NCBI GenBank assembly: GCA_946699065.1
Contig: CAMPDV010000454.1
Coordinates: 1-64,000, forward strand
Source: Loxodes magnus
Taxonomy: Eukaryota > Ciliophora > Karyorelictea > Loxodida > Loxodidae
Direction: 5' to 3'
Length of the DNA stretch: 64,000 nucleotides
A program made the position numbers and the translations under genes. The notes under the pieces are model-generated. The model worked only from the letters and a program-made list of their open reading frames with translations. It had not been told where the DNA came from and searched no databases. Within the stretch, counting starts at the first letter, position 1. Each line of letters begins with the position of its first letter. Shown one piece after another: positions 37,641 to 50,259 of this stretch.

Positions 37641-37900
37641 ATTAAATGAAAAGTTGTCTAGATAAATATAATAAATTCTATGGTTATAAATTTTAAATCT
37701 TTTGGTACTAATAGAAATATATTAAATTATATATTTAGAAAATAACTATAAATCTAATAATAAGAATCTTAATTTTTAATATTTCTTTAACTTTAACTAG
37801 ATATTTAGGAAGATATATCAGTTTTTTCATAGAACCATCTTAATTTGCAATTCTAGATTAATAATTTCCCAGTATTATTAATAAAATTTGGAAAATTTAG
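37631..37900 (+). pseudogene. fragment homologous to the ORF2 linker at 26172
   Basis: Starts ATGAATAAAAATTAAATGAAAA (22 bases shown as MNKNQMKS in ciliate code), matching MNKNKMKS at 26172, and also shares LDKY and, about 70 codons on, QFPSI. The DNA just upstream also matches (CAATCCTTAAAGTAAT versus CAATCCTTATAGTAAT). No reverse transcriptase follows, so the copy stops in the linker. Confidence 0.5.
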
Positions 37901-38590
37901 TTAAAATTTATAACTTCATTAATAACCTAAATTCTTAGATTTATTACCTCAATGATTTTGCTATTATTTTAATAATAAAAAAAAAGAAAAAATTATTTTT
38001 TAAAGAATTTAAATAAATGAAAATAGTATAAAAAGTATAATTAATTTAATTTATAAATATAATTAAAATAATTTTATATGGATTAAAAAGAAATAAAACA
38101 AAACTTTTCGTTTTTAAATAATATAGAACTATCTTTAGTTAGCATTATAATACTGTTTTATAAAATACTCAAAGTCTATTTTTTAAATTTGATTAAATTT
38201 ATTTTAGATATACTTATTCATCCTATATTCTTTTTTCATTTTAAATTAATAAATTTAATCATAAACTTGATTTTGATATCAAGTTTTAATCTTTTTTCTT
38301 AAAAATAAACCTAAAAAAGAAATTTAAGGATATCATATGTATAAAGGTATTTTTTGGTAAAATTTATAAAGAGTCACTTGTGAGTAACTAGAATAAGGTA
38401 TTAATTAATTTAAAATTAATATATGATATTTCCAAGTTAAATTTGAAAGCCAATTGTCTTTCATAGTAAACTGAAAAATAAGTATTAAAATAGCTATATT
38501 TTAATATAAATTCTAATTAGATTATTAGTTTCATAAACTATAAACAATTTCTATTTTATTTAATATATCATAAATTAAACTACCGTCAAT
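37901..38590. other. AT-rich stretch without recognisable genes
   Basis: No feature supported. Confidence 0.4.
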
Positions 38591-39690
38591 ATGGATATAT
38601 AAGAGAATATTCCATCAGAAAAATTTAACGATGAGAATAGTTCTTTTCGAGAAGATACAACGATATTGAATATTGGTGCAAAAAGATAAATAAGTAAAAA
38701 AGTAAGATGTAATATGTATTTTAGTACAAACAAGTGCTTATTAGAAAAGTTAAGAAAAAGATAAAATAATCAAAATCTCTAAACTGAACAAAAAGAGGAG
38801 AAAAACTGCTAAGTCTAGTTAATTAGTACAATTTCCTGAGGAGAAGTTAACTCTAATAATGCTTTATGCATTAATTGTTGTGAACTTGTAAATAAAAATT
38901 TTTATGATCTTCACAGTAAAGTATGCTGAAATATTTCTTAAGCTTTATTAACTCTTGAAGAATTTATAATAGTAAAATTGACTTTTAAATAGAAAAATTA
39001 TTAATTTTTATAGAAAGAATGTTTAAACTAAATTATGCAATTAACTCTGAATATTATACAAATAAGCTTCTAAGATTTAGCATGAAATTAGACAATTATA
39101 AGTACTATTTAAGTACTCTAACTTTTTTTAAATTTAGGTATCTTTTTTAGAATAAACTTATAAAGATAGATTAATGTTCCAGCAAGAATATAAAATAATG
39201 CAGGAAAAAATGAAAGAAGCTTATAAATATTAATAAAATAAGGAAGAAAGATATTAACAAGATATAATAGAATTGTAATAATAGGTACCAAATTTATAAA
39301 AATAAGTCAATAACTTAGCTAAAAGAAATTAAGTTTAATGCGAAACTAAATAAGTAAGAAATTTAAATCAACAGTTTCGATTTAAAATAAAGATTATTCT
39401 TGTCTAATTTAAATCAACTTTGAGAATGATCAAATGATAGAGAATAATCTGCTGAGAGGAAATATTTTAATATGGTTAAAAAGGAGAGTTCAGAGTTTAA
39501 AAATAAAGTTGAAAACAATCTTATCTCTTTTGTTATTTTGCCCTAATTAAAGTAATTGAACTTATTTTTATTAATAATAAATCCAAAGTTCAGGAGCTAA
39601 AAAAATATCCACTTAGGAAATTTCTGAAGAAGAAAGAATATTTATATTTTTAGGTTTTGCTTGAACTAAAAGCTACAATATTAAAATAAA
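38591..39690 (+). pseudogene. C2HC-finger / coiled-coil protein, family copy 1
   Basis: Starts at ATG 38591 (MDIQENIPSEKFNDENSS, acidic) like its relative at 44873 (MDISEDFYTDE). A Cys-x2-Cys-x12-His-x4-Cys finger lies at 38867-38926 (ALCINCCELVNKNFYDLH, then SKVC). A frame change leads to a coiled coil (FQQEYKIMQEKMKEAYKYQQ, QQQVPNLQKQVNNLAKRN) ending at TGA 39435. A last shared block, QEISEEERIFIF, follows in another frame near 39610. TGA also occurs before the finger and right after its last Cys. The family is unknown to me. Finger plus coiled coil suggests a self-associating zinc protein; nucleic-acid binding is possible but not shown. Confidence 0.6.
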
Positions 39691-39699
39691 CACTAAATT

Positions 39700-40951
39700 A
39701 AGCAATTATAGATAAATAAGTTATATGGAGTAAGTTTTAAATTAGAAATTCTAATAAAAAATATAAGAATTTGTGAAATTAGTTCATATAAATTAGCTTA
39801 AATAAGCTACTGATCAAGAATAATGTAAACCTTTAAGAAAAAAAGCAAAAAATTATAAAAAAATGGAAAAAAAATGAAAGCATAAAAAATTAAAAAATAT
39901 TCAACTTCTTTTAATTTATCAAACTTAAAAAATCCAAAATTTTACTTTTTAACTCATAAAATTATATTAATTTTAAATTAAAAAAACTAAGCTAGAAAAA
40001 TTAAAGCAATATTTTTGTTAATTGATAAAGATTTTCTTTATAAATTACTTAAAATTAAAATTAAAATAAGTATGAAATATAATAATAATTCCTAAATATC
40101 ATTTTTAAATTCGAAATGTATAAAAATAGAATGTTTATTTTTAAATTAAATAAACTAAGTTTTAATGATAAAAATCTAATTTTAATATATTAAATTTTAT
40201 TATTTTATTAGTAAAAAAATTAGAAATAAATTAAAATAATTATTTTAGATTGATTTCCTTAATTAAAATTCTTAGAAAAATGTTAAAAAATTCTAAACAA
40301 AATTTGAGCAAATTCTATTAAAATATTTATTAAAAATAGAGAAAGAAAATAAGAAAAAAGTATAAAATATAAATGAAACTAAAAAATAATTAAATACTTT
40401 TGAATAAGCTTTTTTTTAATAAAATAGATAATTTTATATGATGATTTAAATAAAAGATAAAAGTTTGATTTTTTAATAACATAATAATTTTCTATTTTCG
40501 CCAATTGAAGCATTTTAAAATCAATATAAATAAATTCTTGCAAAGGTATTTTATTTAGAAAAAATAAAAAATTAAGTGTATGAGTATTTTAGATTAGCAT
40601 CGATAAAGTAAATTTATTTAATGTGAAATCTTAAATTTTAAATATTTGAAAAAACACAAGCAATATATATTTACTAATTATAGTTAAAAAAAATTCGAAA
40701 AAAGTTGAAAAGTTATTAGAAGAATAGAAATTATTTTCATAGTTATCAGTTTTTAATTCTCTATTTAAGCAAAATTTCTTGTCTTCTATACTTAATATTT
40801 TATAACTCCCTATGTTTTTAGTAAATCTTTTAATAGACAAACTTTGAAATTTACAGTTTAGAATATTAGATTTTATCTATTATACTTTTATTTTATTATC
40901 TATAAAATTTAAGGTTATCATGATTAAAAAATTTAAAGGTGTTTAGAACTT
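39700..40951. other. AT-rich stretch; one doubtful minus-strand open frame
   Basis: A minus-strand ciliate frame through 40631-40840 extends to about 160 codons, but it is made of Phe, Ile, Lys and Tyr in proportions expected from AT-rich noise and has no motif. I do not call it a gene. Confidence 0.35.
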
Positions 40952-41467
40952 ATGAATAAAAATATAAAAGAGAACAGATAGAGCAATATTAAAAAGACTA
41001 ATTATAGCTCTTATTTAAGAAATACTTTTGATTTGAAGTTAAATTTAGATTAGCCCAACTTAGGATAATCCAGTAATTAATTTTTCTTAAGAGCTAAATT
41101 TATACAGTTAAGACCTATTAAACTTAAAACTATTTTCATTTTATTACCAAATTACATGAAAAAAGGCTTTAAGAACATTTTTTATTTAAAAATTATAAAT
41201 GAAATATCAAGTGGCCGAGCATTTCCAGTTTCAGAATTTTTTGAAATGAAAATCACAAACAGCGAAACAACTTCATATAGAAGCATGATGATAAAATTGT
41301 AAACTTTATTTCCGTTTTGGAAAGTAAAATCAAACCATATTTTTTAAAGATTTCTAATCTCAGCGAAAAGCAAAAGAAATGCTTTACTTGGAGATAATAA
41401 GAATCTTAATATAAGAATAGAGTTCAAACCATAAAAATAAAAATAAAAAATTATTAGATTGTCTTGA
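40952..41467 (+). CDS. unassigned protein, 171 codons in ciliate code
   Basis: Open from ATG 40952 to TGA 41465-41467. The composition is more protein-like than chance frames here: charged and hydrophobic residues alternate, with stretches such as LRPIKLKTIFILLPNYMKKG, SSGRAFPVSEFFEMKI and SAKSKRNALLGDNKN. No signal peptide, membrane segment or zinc motif is evident, and I do not recognise the family. It lies on the same strand about 1.3 kb downstream of the C2HC/coiled-coil copy and could be a second gene of that element; the relative at 44.9 kb has no visible partner downstream. Length alone would not exclude chance. Confidence 0.4.
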
Positions 41468-43639
41468 AAGAAGTAGGATGATAAGATATGACTTTAATAG
41501 TAAAATTTGAAGAACGAAGTGGAATTTTGAAAATGTATTCTCTTCATTTAAAAGAGAAACATATTTTAGCTATTCTTTATCTTAAAAATAAATTCTCTTT
41601 ATAATTTCTATCTTTATATATCAAATATTTTGAATAATTAAGATTTAAATCAAGTTTCTTTTGTTTAGGAATCTAAAATGTAATAAATATGCTTTATCTA
41701 AGAAATTTTAATGAACATTTAATAGCAAAACTAGTTAATCTGTCCTCTATTAAAAATTTATTTTACCATGGGATTTTTCTAATTTAATATTAATTCTTGT
41801 CAACCAATAATTAGCATCTTTTGCTTTAAAAATTTCTGAAAGAAATTAGATTTAATTTATCATAATTAATTCCAATATCTAAGTTAGTTTCTAAAAAAAT
41901 AACTTAAAATACTTTATCTTCTCTTAATCAAATTATTAAAGTAGTTAGCACTTTTTATTTTAATTTCAAAGATTCTTATAACTATCTCTATCGTTTTTTA
42001 AATCTGGCAACTTTGAATTATCATTTAAATTTCTTATAGCTAGATTATTATAAAATTAAGCCATTTAAGTCAAGCTAACTTTAGGACAGAAATATGAAAT
42101 ATAATAATCTTAATTTTAAAGTTATATTAATTTGTTTCTAATTAATAATTTTCATTCTATTTAATCGACTTGCTAATTAAGTAGAATTTATTAAAACAAC
42201 TTAATCAAAACTTTGTTTGAAAATTAGTTAAATTATGGGATTATAGAATGAATCTCCCTATAATTTTAAATCTAATAACTATTTAATTAGGATCTAGCCT
42301 AGTTTGCTTTGTGAGCATTTATTTCATTCTTAATTATATCCATTCTTAGTATATAAACGTTTGAATATCTCTTCAATTCCTTAAATGATTTTTATATTTT
42401 AATTCTCTTATGAATTTGCTAATTTATACACTTTGAAATACCAAGAGCTTATAACAATAATTATTTTGCTATTAAATCACTCTAAACCAAATCCATTTTC
42501 AATATTCTTTTTTTAACTTTATAACTATTTTTCTATTTATTGCCAGACTTTAAAGAGAAGCATTCATAATTTCTTTATAGATCAATTAATAAAAAATAAA
42601 AATGTTGTTTTAACAAATATAAAGGGATACGAAATAAGTGAGAGAACCTAAGCAATAAAAGTATAAATAATTATATAATAATAATTCTTAAATGATTTAT
42701 ATTAAATAAGCATATTTACTAACCATCCAATAAGTTATCTAATTTCTAGTTTGTTTAAGTTTTTAATCTTTTTAATTATTAATTAATGAACTCTGAATTT
42801 TTGATTAATCATTGAATATTTTAATATGCTATTATACTTTTAAATTTCTTTATAGCTATTATATTATATTTAAACTTTAAAAATTATATTAAATTAAATA
42901 TATTAATAATTAATAGAAATTATTAGTTTATTTGGAGAATGTTAAATAAATATAAATGAAACTTGGATTTGAATAAGGCTAGTTACCTAAAATGATATTT
43001 GAGTATTGAAGAATCTTATTTTTTTTAAAGAAAATGCTTCGTTATAACTTAAAAGCGTTTATATGAGCATAATGTTAAACATCCTCCATCGATTAAGAAT
43101 CTGAATAATATATTTCTAGTTTTAAAATAATTGATTTACTCTTAATTTATCTTATAATAATTATAATCTGTATAAAAGCTGAAACTAAGAGTATATATTT
43201 ATAAACTTCATAAAGCTTTAAGTTATTAATTGTTTAAATTAAATTAACTAAAGATATTAGTTATTAAAGTGTCTCATAGTTATAATAATTGATATGAGAG
43301 AAAAATAAAAATATTATTAATTTTGAACAAATGGTAATAAAACAAAAGTGATTAAGTTAACTAAACAATATTTAAAAAATGATAATTTTTAAATAATTAA
43401 AGTCTTATTATAATGAGGCATATTTCAAATTTAAAGTTATATGTATTTTGTAGATAATTTTAATTATTATTCTATTAATAAGATCAACTTATTAATGCTT
43501 AATATAAAGAAGATTTTGCTTTATGATTATTTTAATTTTAACTAAATAGTTAGGTCATTCTTTTAATGATTATTAATCTGGATAATTTTCTTTATTATCT
43601 GCTTGGATATTTTATATTTTAGATTCTATTTTATCAGCT
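41468..43639. other. AT-rich stretch without recognisable genes
   Basis: No domain or repeat copy seen downstream of the minus-strand C2HC gene. Confidence 0.5.
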
Positions 43640-44873
43640 TCATTTCTTAGTTCGCTTTATATGAATTAATTCCAATTAGATGGGGGTAAATTAATTGCCT
43701 TAACTTTCTGAATTAAAAATTACTTCATAAAGCTGGTTTATCTAAACTTTTTATACTAAATGATAGCTTTTGTATTACAATTTTTAGTTTATGCATAGCT
43801 TATAAAAGTAATGCATCCTTTCTTCTTCAGGAATATCTTCTAGAATTCCCTTTTAATCTAAAATAATTTTTGCTCTACTATATTTTAGATAAATTGGACT
43901 GTATAATTCACTTAAAGATAAAGAAGGAGAGATATTTTATCCAAGTTAGTTTTTCAGATTGGATTTAATTTAAATTCTTTTATTCTACTCCTAGTATTCC
44001 TAAGTATGTAATTTGCTGCCTGTATTTTCCCTCTAAACTTGTTAGTTTATAGAGGATTGATAATTAATTGCTTGATTCTTAATTTTTAGTGTAGTTTTTA
44101 AACTACCATATGAAGATCTCTTAACTACTTTTAGTGAATTTGCGTTGAATTGCTAGACTTATTAATAAAGAGTTATTAGTTCTTTTTTGCTTTCAATTAT
44201 TTATTTTTATAATTCGAATTCCTGACTCTTTTAATACTTAAGAGCTTCTTGCATTTTTTCCTGTATAAAATCTTACTCTAGCTAAGACAATTAATCTTTT
44301 AATATAAACTTAATCAAGAATTGTCTGATTCTACTTAAGATCTTATAGTTCATTAATAATATTTTTAGTTTTTATATAGTAGGTTAAATCTTAGTACTCT
44401 TCTTGCAAAATTTGGAGAGAAAATTCTAAAATCTTTTTTTCTTTAATCCACTGTAAGTCATTTATTATTTTAGCTATTTTGAAATCTATTTATTCAACGT
44501 ATTCTTATCCTTAGCACGATAATAAAACCTGTGGATTATTCTAGCATTGTTTTCCATGAAACTCCAAAAATTTTTCGTTTATAACTTCACAACAATTGGT
44601 GCAAACTATGCTAATGGAATTTGTTTCTTCCTAAGTATTTTCATTTTATATTTCTCAGTGTAGCTTATTTTTTAAACTATTTTCTAGATTTGTTCTCTTC
44701 ATCCAATTATTAATTATTTCCAATGCAGGCTAATTATTACCTTAAAACTGTATGCACTTTTCCTTTTGAATTCCACTAGTTAATTCTTTAGTGTCTTAAA
44801 TAAATAAAAATTCTTCTTATATTTAATCCTCAAAAGGTTACTCATCTGTATAAAAATCTTCTGAAATATCCAT
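43640..44873 (-). pseudogene. C2HC-finger / coiled-coil protein, family copy 2
   Basis: ATG at 44873 (MDISEDFYTDEQPFED). The finger at 44544-44603 reads CTNCCEVINEKFLEFHGKQC, with the same C-x2-C-x12-H-x4-C spacing as the 38.9 kb copy. A helical region follows (FKIAKIINDLQWIKEKK, IINELQDLKQNQ). After one frame change comes a coiled coil (QDFIQEKMQEALKYQKSQEF) and the shared block EDIPEEERMHYF, ending at TGA 43640-43642. A single TGA lies upstream of the finger (44655-44657). It is less damaged than copy 1, and the two are on opposite strands about 5 kb apart. The function is unknown. Confidence 0.65.
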
Positions 44874-46010
44874 AATTAAATTTTTTTAATTTGAATAGAG
44901 AAATATTATGTAATAATTCTATCTTAATATCAACCTTTTATTATATTATGTAATGAATGTGCCTTAGTAATTAATAATCGAAATCTTTATAAACAGGCTT
45001 TTTTAATTTTATCCTCTATTATTTATTTTAACTAGATTTGAAAATTTTAATTTTAGTAATGGCTTAAATTTTTGCTTTAATCATCTATTAATTTTAGCTA
45101 AGAACTTTATATAAGATAAAATATACTCTCTTATAAAACTATTTAAACAAACTTACTTCAAAGTGTTCATTTAGATTTATTTTTTGTTAATTATCATAAT
45201 CTTTATTTTAAAATCATTTTTATTGATTAAAAGCATTAGATAAAGTAATAAATTTGATTGTTCCTTCTAGTTCTATAAAATAAAAAATGAATCTAAAGTG
45301 TAATAAATTCATATCTCCTCATAATTTAAATAATACGTCTTACATCTTATTTTACAGTAGATTGATTTAGACTAATTACCTTTTTTTAGGTTTAATAAAA
45401 ATCAAATTTCTATTTTTAAATTTAGATATATCATATATTGAAAAGTTTTGAATAAAAACTATAAAAATAAAAATTCGAGCAATCTTAGAAAAAGATTAAA
45501 CTACCACTTCACTCTTATATTATAATTTTTAGATTATGTCAATAAATTTATTTCTTTATTAGAGTTATATGTGAATGAAGCTAAAAGAATGAAAAAAGAG
45601 AAGATTTAAGTAAACAATTTTTATATTCTATTCAAAATTAAATTTAGAACTAATTTTTGTTATCTTTTTCTTAATTTTTATTTATATTTATAATATTTTG
45701 TTATTCTTTAAGAAAATTATAATTAATGCTTTATAGTTTAAATTCGAAAATAAATAAAATATAAGGAAAAAAGTTATTAGTCAATAAAAAAGCCTGATAA
45801 TTTAATTTAATCATACAAATTTATATTTCAATCTTTTAAAATAAAAGCTATTCTCTTTTTTTTGTTTAATTATATTTATATAAAAATTGAATATTGTATA
45901 ATAATGTTTAATATGGATTTAAGTTAAATTTTATAATAAAACTTTTATTTATATAAATTATAAAATGATTTTAATTATTATAATAATATGTAAATTTAAG
46001 TTTTCAATTA
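44874..46010. other. AT-rich stretch without recognisable genes
   Basis: No supported feature upstream of the minus-strand C2HC gene. Confidence 0.5.
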
Positions 46011-46019
46011 TGAGGCATT

Positions 46020-46800
46020 TCAACTTCATCTGGAAGACAGCAGTTCATTCTCCCTGCTGTTAAATAAAAATTTTTGGGATCTCCAGTTTTAGCAAAACTA
46101 GGAACTCGAGTTTTTCTAGGTTTTTCGTCCTCTCCTTTCATGTTCTTGTCTTATCGCATCTTTCTTGATTTTATAAATTTGTCACTCGGACTGCAATACA
46201 TTCGGTATAATCTTGCTTCTTCTTGATTCTTTCTTGAATCCAATAGTTCATTTTTTTCTGCTAAAATTTCTAACATTTTCGATATAAATACCATAAGCTT
46301 CTTTAACAGAAACATTTTTTTCTAATCTTTATTTATCTCTATTTTCTTTAAGGCTTTCTGATAATTTCTTCTTCAAGCAACATTGGGTCACTTTTATGTT
46401 CTCTTATCTCCATCTGAAGTTGTAATTTTTGCTAGCTTTCTTCAATTTTCTCTATTCTATTTCCAATTTCTGTCTGCTTCTATTACTAGCTTTAAGATTG
46501 GATTATTTGATCTTATGAAATACTTCAGAAAGCATTTAAATCTCTTTCCTGGGATATTCATCTTAAATCGAGTTCTTCTTACTTGTATAAAATCCCTTCT
46601 AATTTCTTATTGTCCTTCTTTAGCCATTTCACCTCTTCCTGAAGGTTTACACCATTTTAACTAGCTGTTCATAGCTAATCATTCTTCAGTGATTAATTCC
46701 ACGACTTTTTATGCATTATGTTCTTAGCCTATTTCCTAGACTTCTCCTCTGATATTGGAGTCTCGACTCGGCGAGGGGCTTTTTTGTTATCTTTTTTCTG
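46020..46800 (-). pseudogene. retroelement ORF1-like protein, degraded copy
   Basis: The minus strand reads RVETPISEEKSRKQAKNIM, then NLQEEVKWLKKDNKKLEG and SQERDLNAF followed by TGA, matching the 17.3 and 62.2 kb copies block by block. A knuckle relic, CFCQRSLWYLYRKC, lies at 46273-46314. The 3' end (GAAGTTGAAATGCC) resembles the family terminus. Several frame slips exclude a functional product. Confidence 0.65.
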
Positions 46801-46854
46801 GTCTATGGGAAGTTATCTTTAAGTTTATTAAGAATATTGTTTTTTAAAAGACGA

Positions 46855-46938
46855 CATGGATGTAAGAATCGACAATCCATGCTTCCTCTTTTATTCTTAG
46901 ATGGTGGTACAGAAGCCCTTTCTGAAGCCGTCCACCAT
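46855..46938. repeat. two hairpins upstream of the ORF1 remnant
   Basis: CATGGAT ... ATCCATG (46855-46881) and ATGGTGG ... CCACCAT (46901-46938) each have a 7-bp perfect stem. They sit just outside the 5' end of the minus-strand ORF1 copy. Function unknown. Confidence 0.6.
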
Positions 46939-46944
46939 TTTTTT

Positions 46945-48299
46945 AAATGATTTTTAATTAAACTTATTGTTATAATTCTATTTTTTATCTAAAATAAGTT
47001 ATTTTTCTTAACATTAGTATATTTTAAAATATTTTCTAAATCTATTATCAAACTAAATAACTAGAATCTTATCCTTTAAATCTTAAAATTATTACAAATG
47101 TTTATAAATATTTGATTTCTATAACTATAATGAAAATTAGTGTGAAATAAAATAAAAGCTATTAAAATATAAATTAGTTTAATATTTCTAATTTTTATTA
47201 AATTAAATTTAACTAAAAAAGTCTTGTGACATCTTTTCATTGCTGATATTCTTCCTTCAATTAAAGATGTTTTAATGTTATTTTAAAGTTTTTCACTTCT
47301 TTGCACTTTCATCTTCATCCTCTTCTTCAGCTAGATCATCTTCGTCTTTTTCTAATTTTTATATTTATTTTAAATGAAAATTCATAACTGGAGTCTTTAT
47401 TTAAATATTTAATATAAATTTAGCATACATCTATTAAAACTTTCTTTTAAGCCTCTTATATAAAAAATAATTATTTATATTTTAAATTTTCTTATTTTTT
47501 ACAACGTTAGCATCCTTCATTTAATGCCTTTAATTAATACTGAATTTAGATATTATTGATTTAATAACATGATACAGTCAGTCTTTAGAGATTATATCGA
47601 ACTTCATATTCCCAATTTTTAAAATTTGAAATACTTTTTGTTGATATAATTTGTTTAAATATTCTATTAATTTTAGCTTATATGAAATTTATAGATCTAA
47701 TTCATATAAATATTGTTAAATTTAACTTAGCATTACAATATTTATCATATTCAAGCTCATTCTGACTTTTATATAGATATATTTAACCATCTTTTATCCT
47801 TTAAAATCTACTTTGATTTACTTAAATATTACAAACTCTTATAATCAGTTATAAAAATGTGATTTTATCATACTTTGTTGATTAAATAATTATTATTAAA
47901 TTGATTAAATAATTTATTCATTTATCTTATAACATAGATATAGCCTATAAGAGTGAAGTCTTATTTAAAAAAAAATTTCCAATTAATTATTAAAAAGCTA
48001 ATACCCTTATAAAGTTATTATCCATTTTTTTAGCACTTTTTTATTATATTTTTTCATCAAAACAAATTTATAGTAACTTTTAAAAAACTCTCGAAATATA
48101 TTTTATTAAAAATTATAACTTTAAGAAACGCTAAAAGAGTGTTATGTCAAAAGTTCTTAAATTCAATAATAGATAAAGAAAAAACTCTTTAATTTTATGA
48201 TTTTGGTAAATTGCTTTAGTTTATATTCTCTTTGAATTAATATATTTTTAAGTAGAATTTTCACTGAAAATTTTAATTAAGTACTATAATGATAAAAGA
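46945..48299. other. AT-rich stretch with a short acidic minus-strand frame
   Basis: At 47385-47293 (minus) a frame reads MNFHLKQIQKLEKDEDD and continues acidic to a TGA. It resembles the acidic tail after the ORF2 at 28.4 kb, but no upstream reverse transcriptase is readable. The rest is featureless. Confidence 0.35.
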
Positions 48300-48545
48300 T
48301 TGAGGTAAAATTGAGTTTGTAGTTTTAGGAAGGAGATTTTAAAACCACCAAATTTTGTATCTGCATTTTCCTAACCTGAAGGATTGTTTAGGACTTCGTC
48401 AGTCTGCCATCCTGGTTTCTGGGTATTAGTTAATTGAATGCCGACCATCGTTTGAACAAACTATTTTTAGGTTAATCTAGTCTAGAGTCGTAGAGCTTAT
48501 TCCTATAAATTAATCCGGTGTTTGTTGGTTATATTGCAAATAAAT
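48300..48545. other. GC-richer island of unknown nature
   Basis: Stands out from its flanks in base composition. The minus strand is open (RNKLYDSRLDQPKNSLF, RWSAFNQLIPRNQDGRLTK), but other frames are open too and nothing matches the other families here. It may be a fragment of a coding element. Confidence 0.35.
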
Positions 48546-49499
48546 CATTCAAAATAGATAAGTTATTTAAGTTATAAATTACTTAATTTTTTTAATATCT
48601 TTTGTAATAATGTTACTTTTAGCATGAATAGAAATTAATTTTTTTCTTTAAACTTTTTATATTTCATTTTACTCTATTTTCATAGGTTTACATCCTTCTT
48701 ATCCGATAACCTTTTAAGTATCTCCCTATTAGAAAATTTGCTTCATAAAGTTATTTTATTTAACATTAGAATAAAGACAATTAAAACATTTGAGGATTTT
48801 ATTGAATTATTAGTCAATTTCGTCTATTTTTCTTCCCATTTTTGATTAAATATCATAATTCGTTTCCTCTATAGATAGAAATTAAAGATTTAGATTTTAT
48901 ATTAACTAATCTAGCTTCTATTCTAGTTACTCAAATTTTACTCTTTATTGCTTTAATTCTTATTGCAGATTTTATATTATTTAACGCACTTATTATGTAA
49001 AAGAATCCTGACAAGTAAAAATTTTATTTCCATTAAGCATTAATGAGTTGCTTATTTAAGAAGATACTGATATATATTCAATAGCAATTAAAAACTAGCT
49101 AAAAACTTATTTTCTGTAATAGGCTAGAAATGATTTAATAATCCCAATCTTTAATCTTATGAGTAATTAAAACCATAAATATAGCTATTTTAATACACCA
49201 TTTGATAATAATCAAAATGCTTCTTTTTGAATTTCACAGCTTTATTAATTAAAATTTTAATTAAAACTACGCTATTTTACTATATGTTTAAATTGAGATT
49301 CAAAATTTTCAGACTAAATTAGTGATTCTACAAAGTAATCAAGAAAGAAAGAAATAAATTTTCTTTAGCTTTGAAATGCTTTACTAACTAAAGCATTTAT
49401 TAAAAGGGAATGTATTATATGTTTTTGATAATGATGTAAATTTAAAAGAGTAAACTCTCAAAATATAATTTATATTAGCATTGCTCATATAATTAAAAG
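48546..49499. other. AT-rich stretch without recognisable genes
   Basis: No feature supported between the two GC-richer islands. Confidence 0.45.
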
Positions 49500-49790
49500 A
49501 TGGCTGGAGCTGAGGTTGATTCTCTGATAAGCCTTTTAGTTTTATGGATAAGGTCGAGTTTATATCCTTTCGTTGAGAAGTTCCTTGGTTTGAGCCAAAC
49601 TTAAAAAGGGAGTAAAATCTTTCTGATTATCCACTCTTGCTTGTGATTTGAAGCCTGTCGCCCATAGTTATAATACTATATGGCTGAAACTTATTGAATA
49701 AAGTAACAGGATATCCTCGTTATGTGTATTAAGAGAGTATCATAGTAGTTTAGCTGGTAAGGAATTTCCAATCCCTTAAAGAGAAACTTT
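49500..49790. other. second GC-richer island of unknown nature
   Basis: Similar in composition to 48300-48545 but without evident sequence match to it. It includes an imperfect hairpin CCTTGGTTTGAGCCAAACTT. TAGTTTAGCTGG near 49755 fits a tRNA box A, but no acceptor stem or box B follows. Frames are open on both strands, so coding capacity is undecided. Confidence 0.35.
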
Positions 49791-49869
49791 TTAAGTTTAT
49801 AATTAATTAATTATAAATTATATATCACTAAATTAAAAAATTTGTATATTCAGAAATTTAAATCTTTCA

Positions 49870-50250
49870 ATACGAACAGTCATAGCTATTTCCTGGTGGT
49901 TCGATAGAAATGTTTGGGACATACAGTTTTTTTTTTAGTTCTGACACTCGCTTAAAAAATTATCTTCCTGTATATTCTTCCATCCTTTATTACATATGGT
50001 CTTGTCAATTCCCTTCAGATTTCTTCAATGTATCTCTTCCTCTTGTCATTGTATATCCAATATCTCTTGAATATGGAGAATCTTGATTAGCGCGGATAGC
50101 ATCTCTTGACAATCCTTTAAATTACCCCTATTTATCAGTCTTCTTCTACTTCCATTTCAGTTTCTTAGGTTATAGATTCTTTTTTCCAAGAGGCTTACTT
50201 CGATTTCACATTTGATTAATCTTTCTTCTGTATGTTAACTTTTTTCTAAC
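49870..50250 (-). pseudogene. ORF1-unit remnant, strongly degraded
   Basis: Aligns loosely with 46040-46300 on the same strand: TTTGGGACATACAG versus TTTGGGATCTCCAG, and similar order around GTCTTGTC and TCTTGAATA. No continuous protein can be read. Confidence 0.4.
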
Positions 50251-50259
50251 AAAGTAAAA

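Noticed and set aside
40631..40840. minus-strand frame extending to about 160 codons in ciliate code
   Set aside because: Phe/Ile/Lys/Tyr composition expected from AT-rich noise; no motif, no second copy, and length within chance expectation when TGA is the only stop.
46383..46664. 93-codon plus-strand frame
   Set aside because: Antisense shadow of the minus-strand ORF1 copy, which has recognisable family blocks.
49735..49800. tRNA-like sequence (TAGTTTAGCTGG fits box A)
   Set aside because: No box B of the GGTTCGAATCC type at the right distance and no matching acceptor or anticodon stems.
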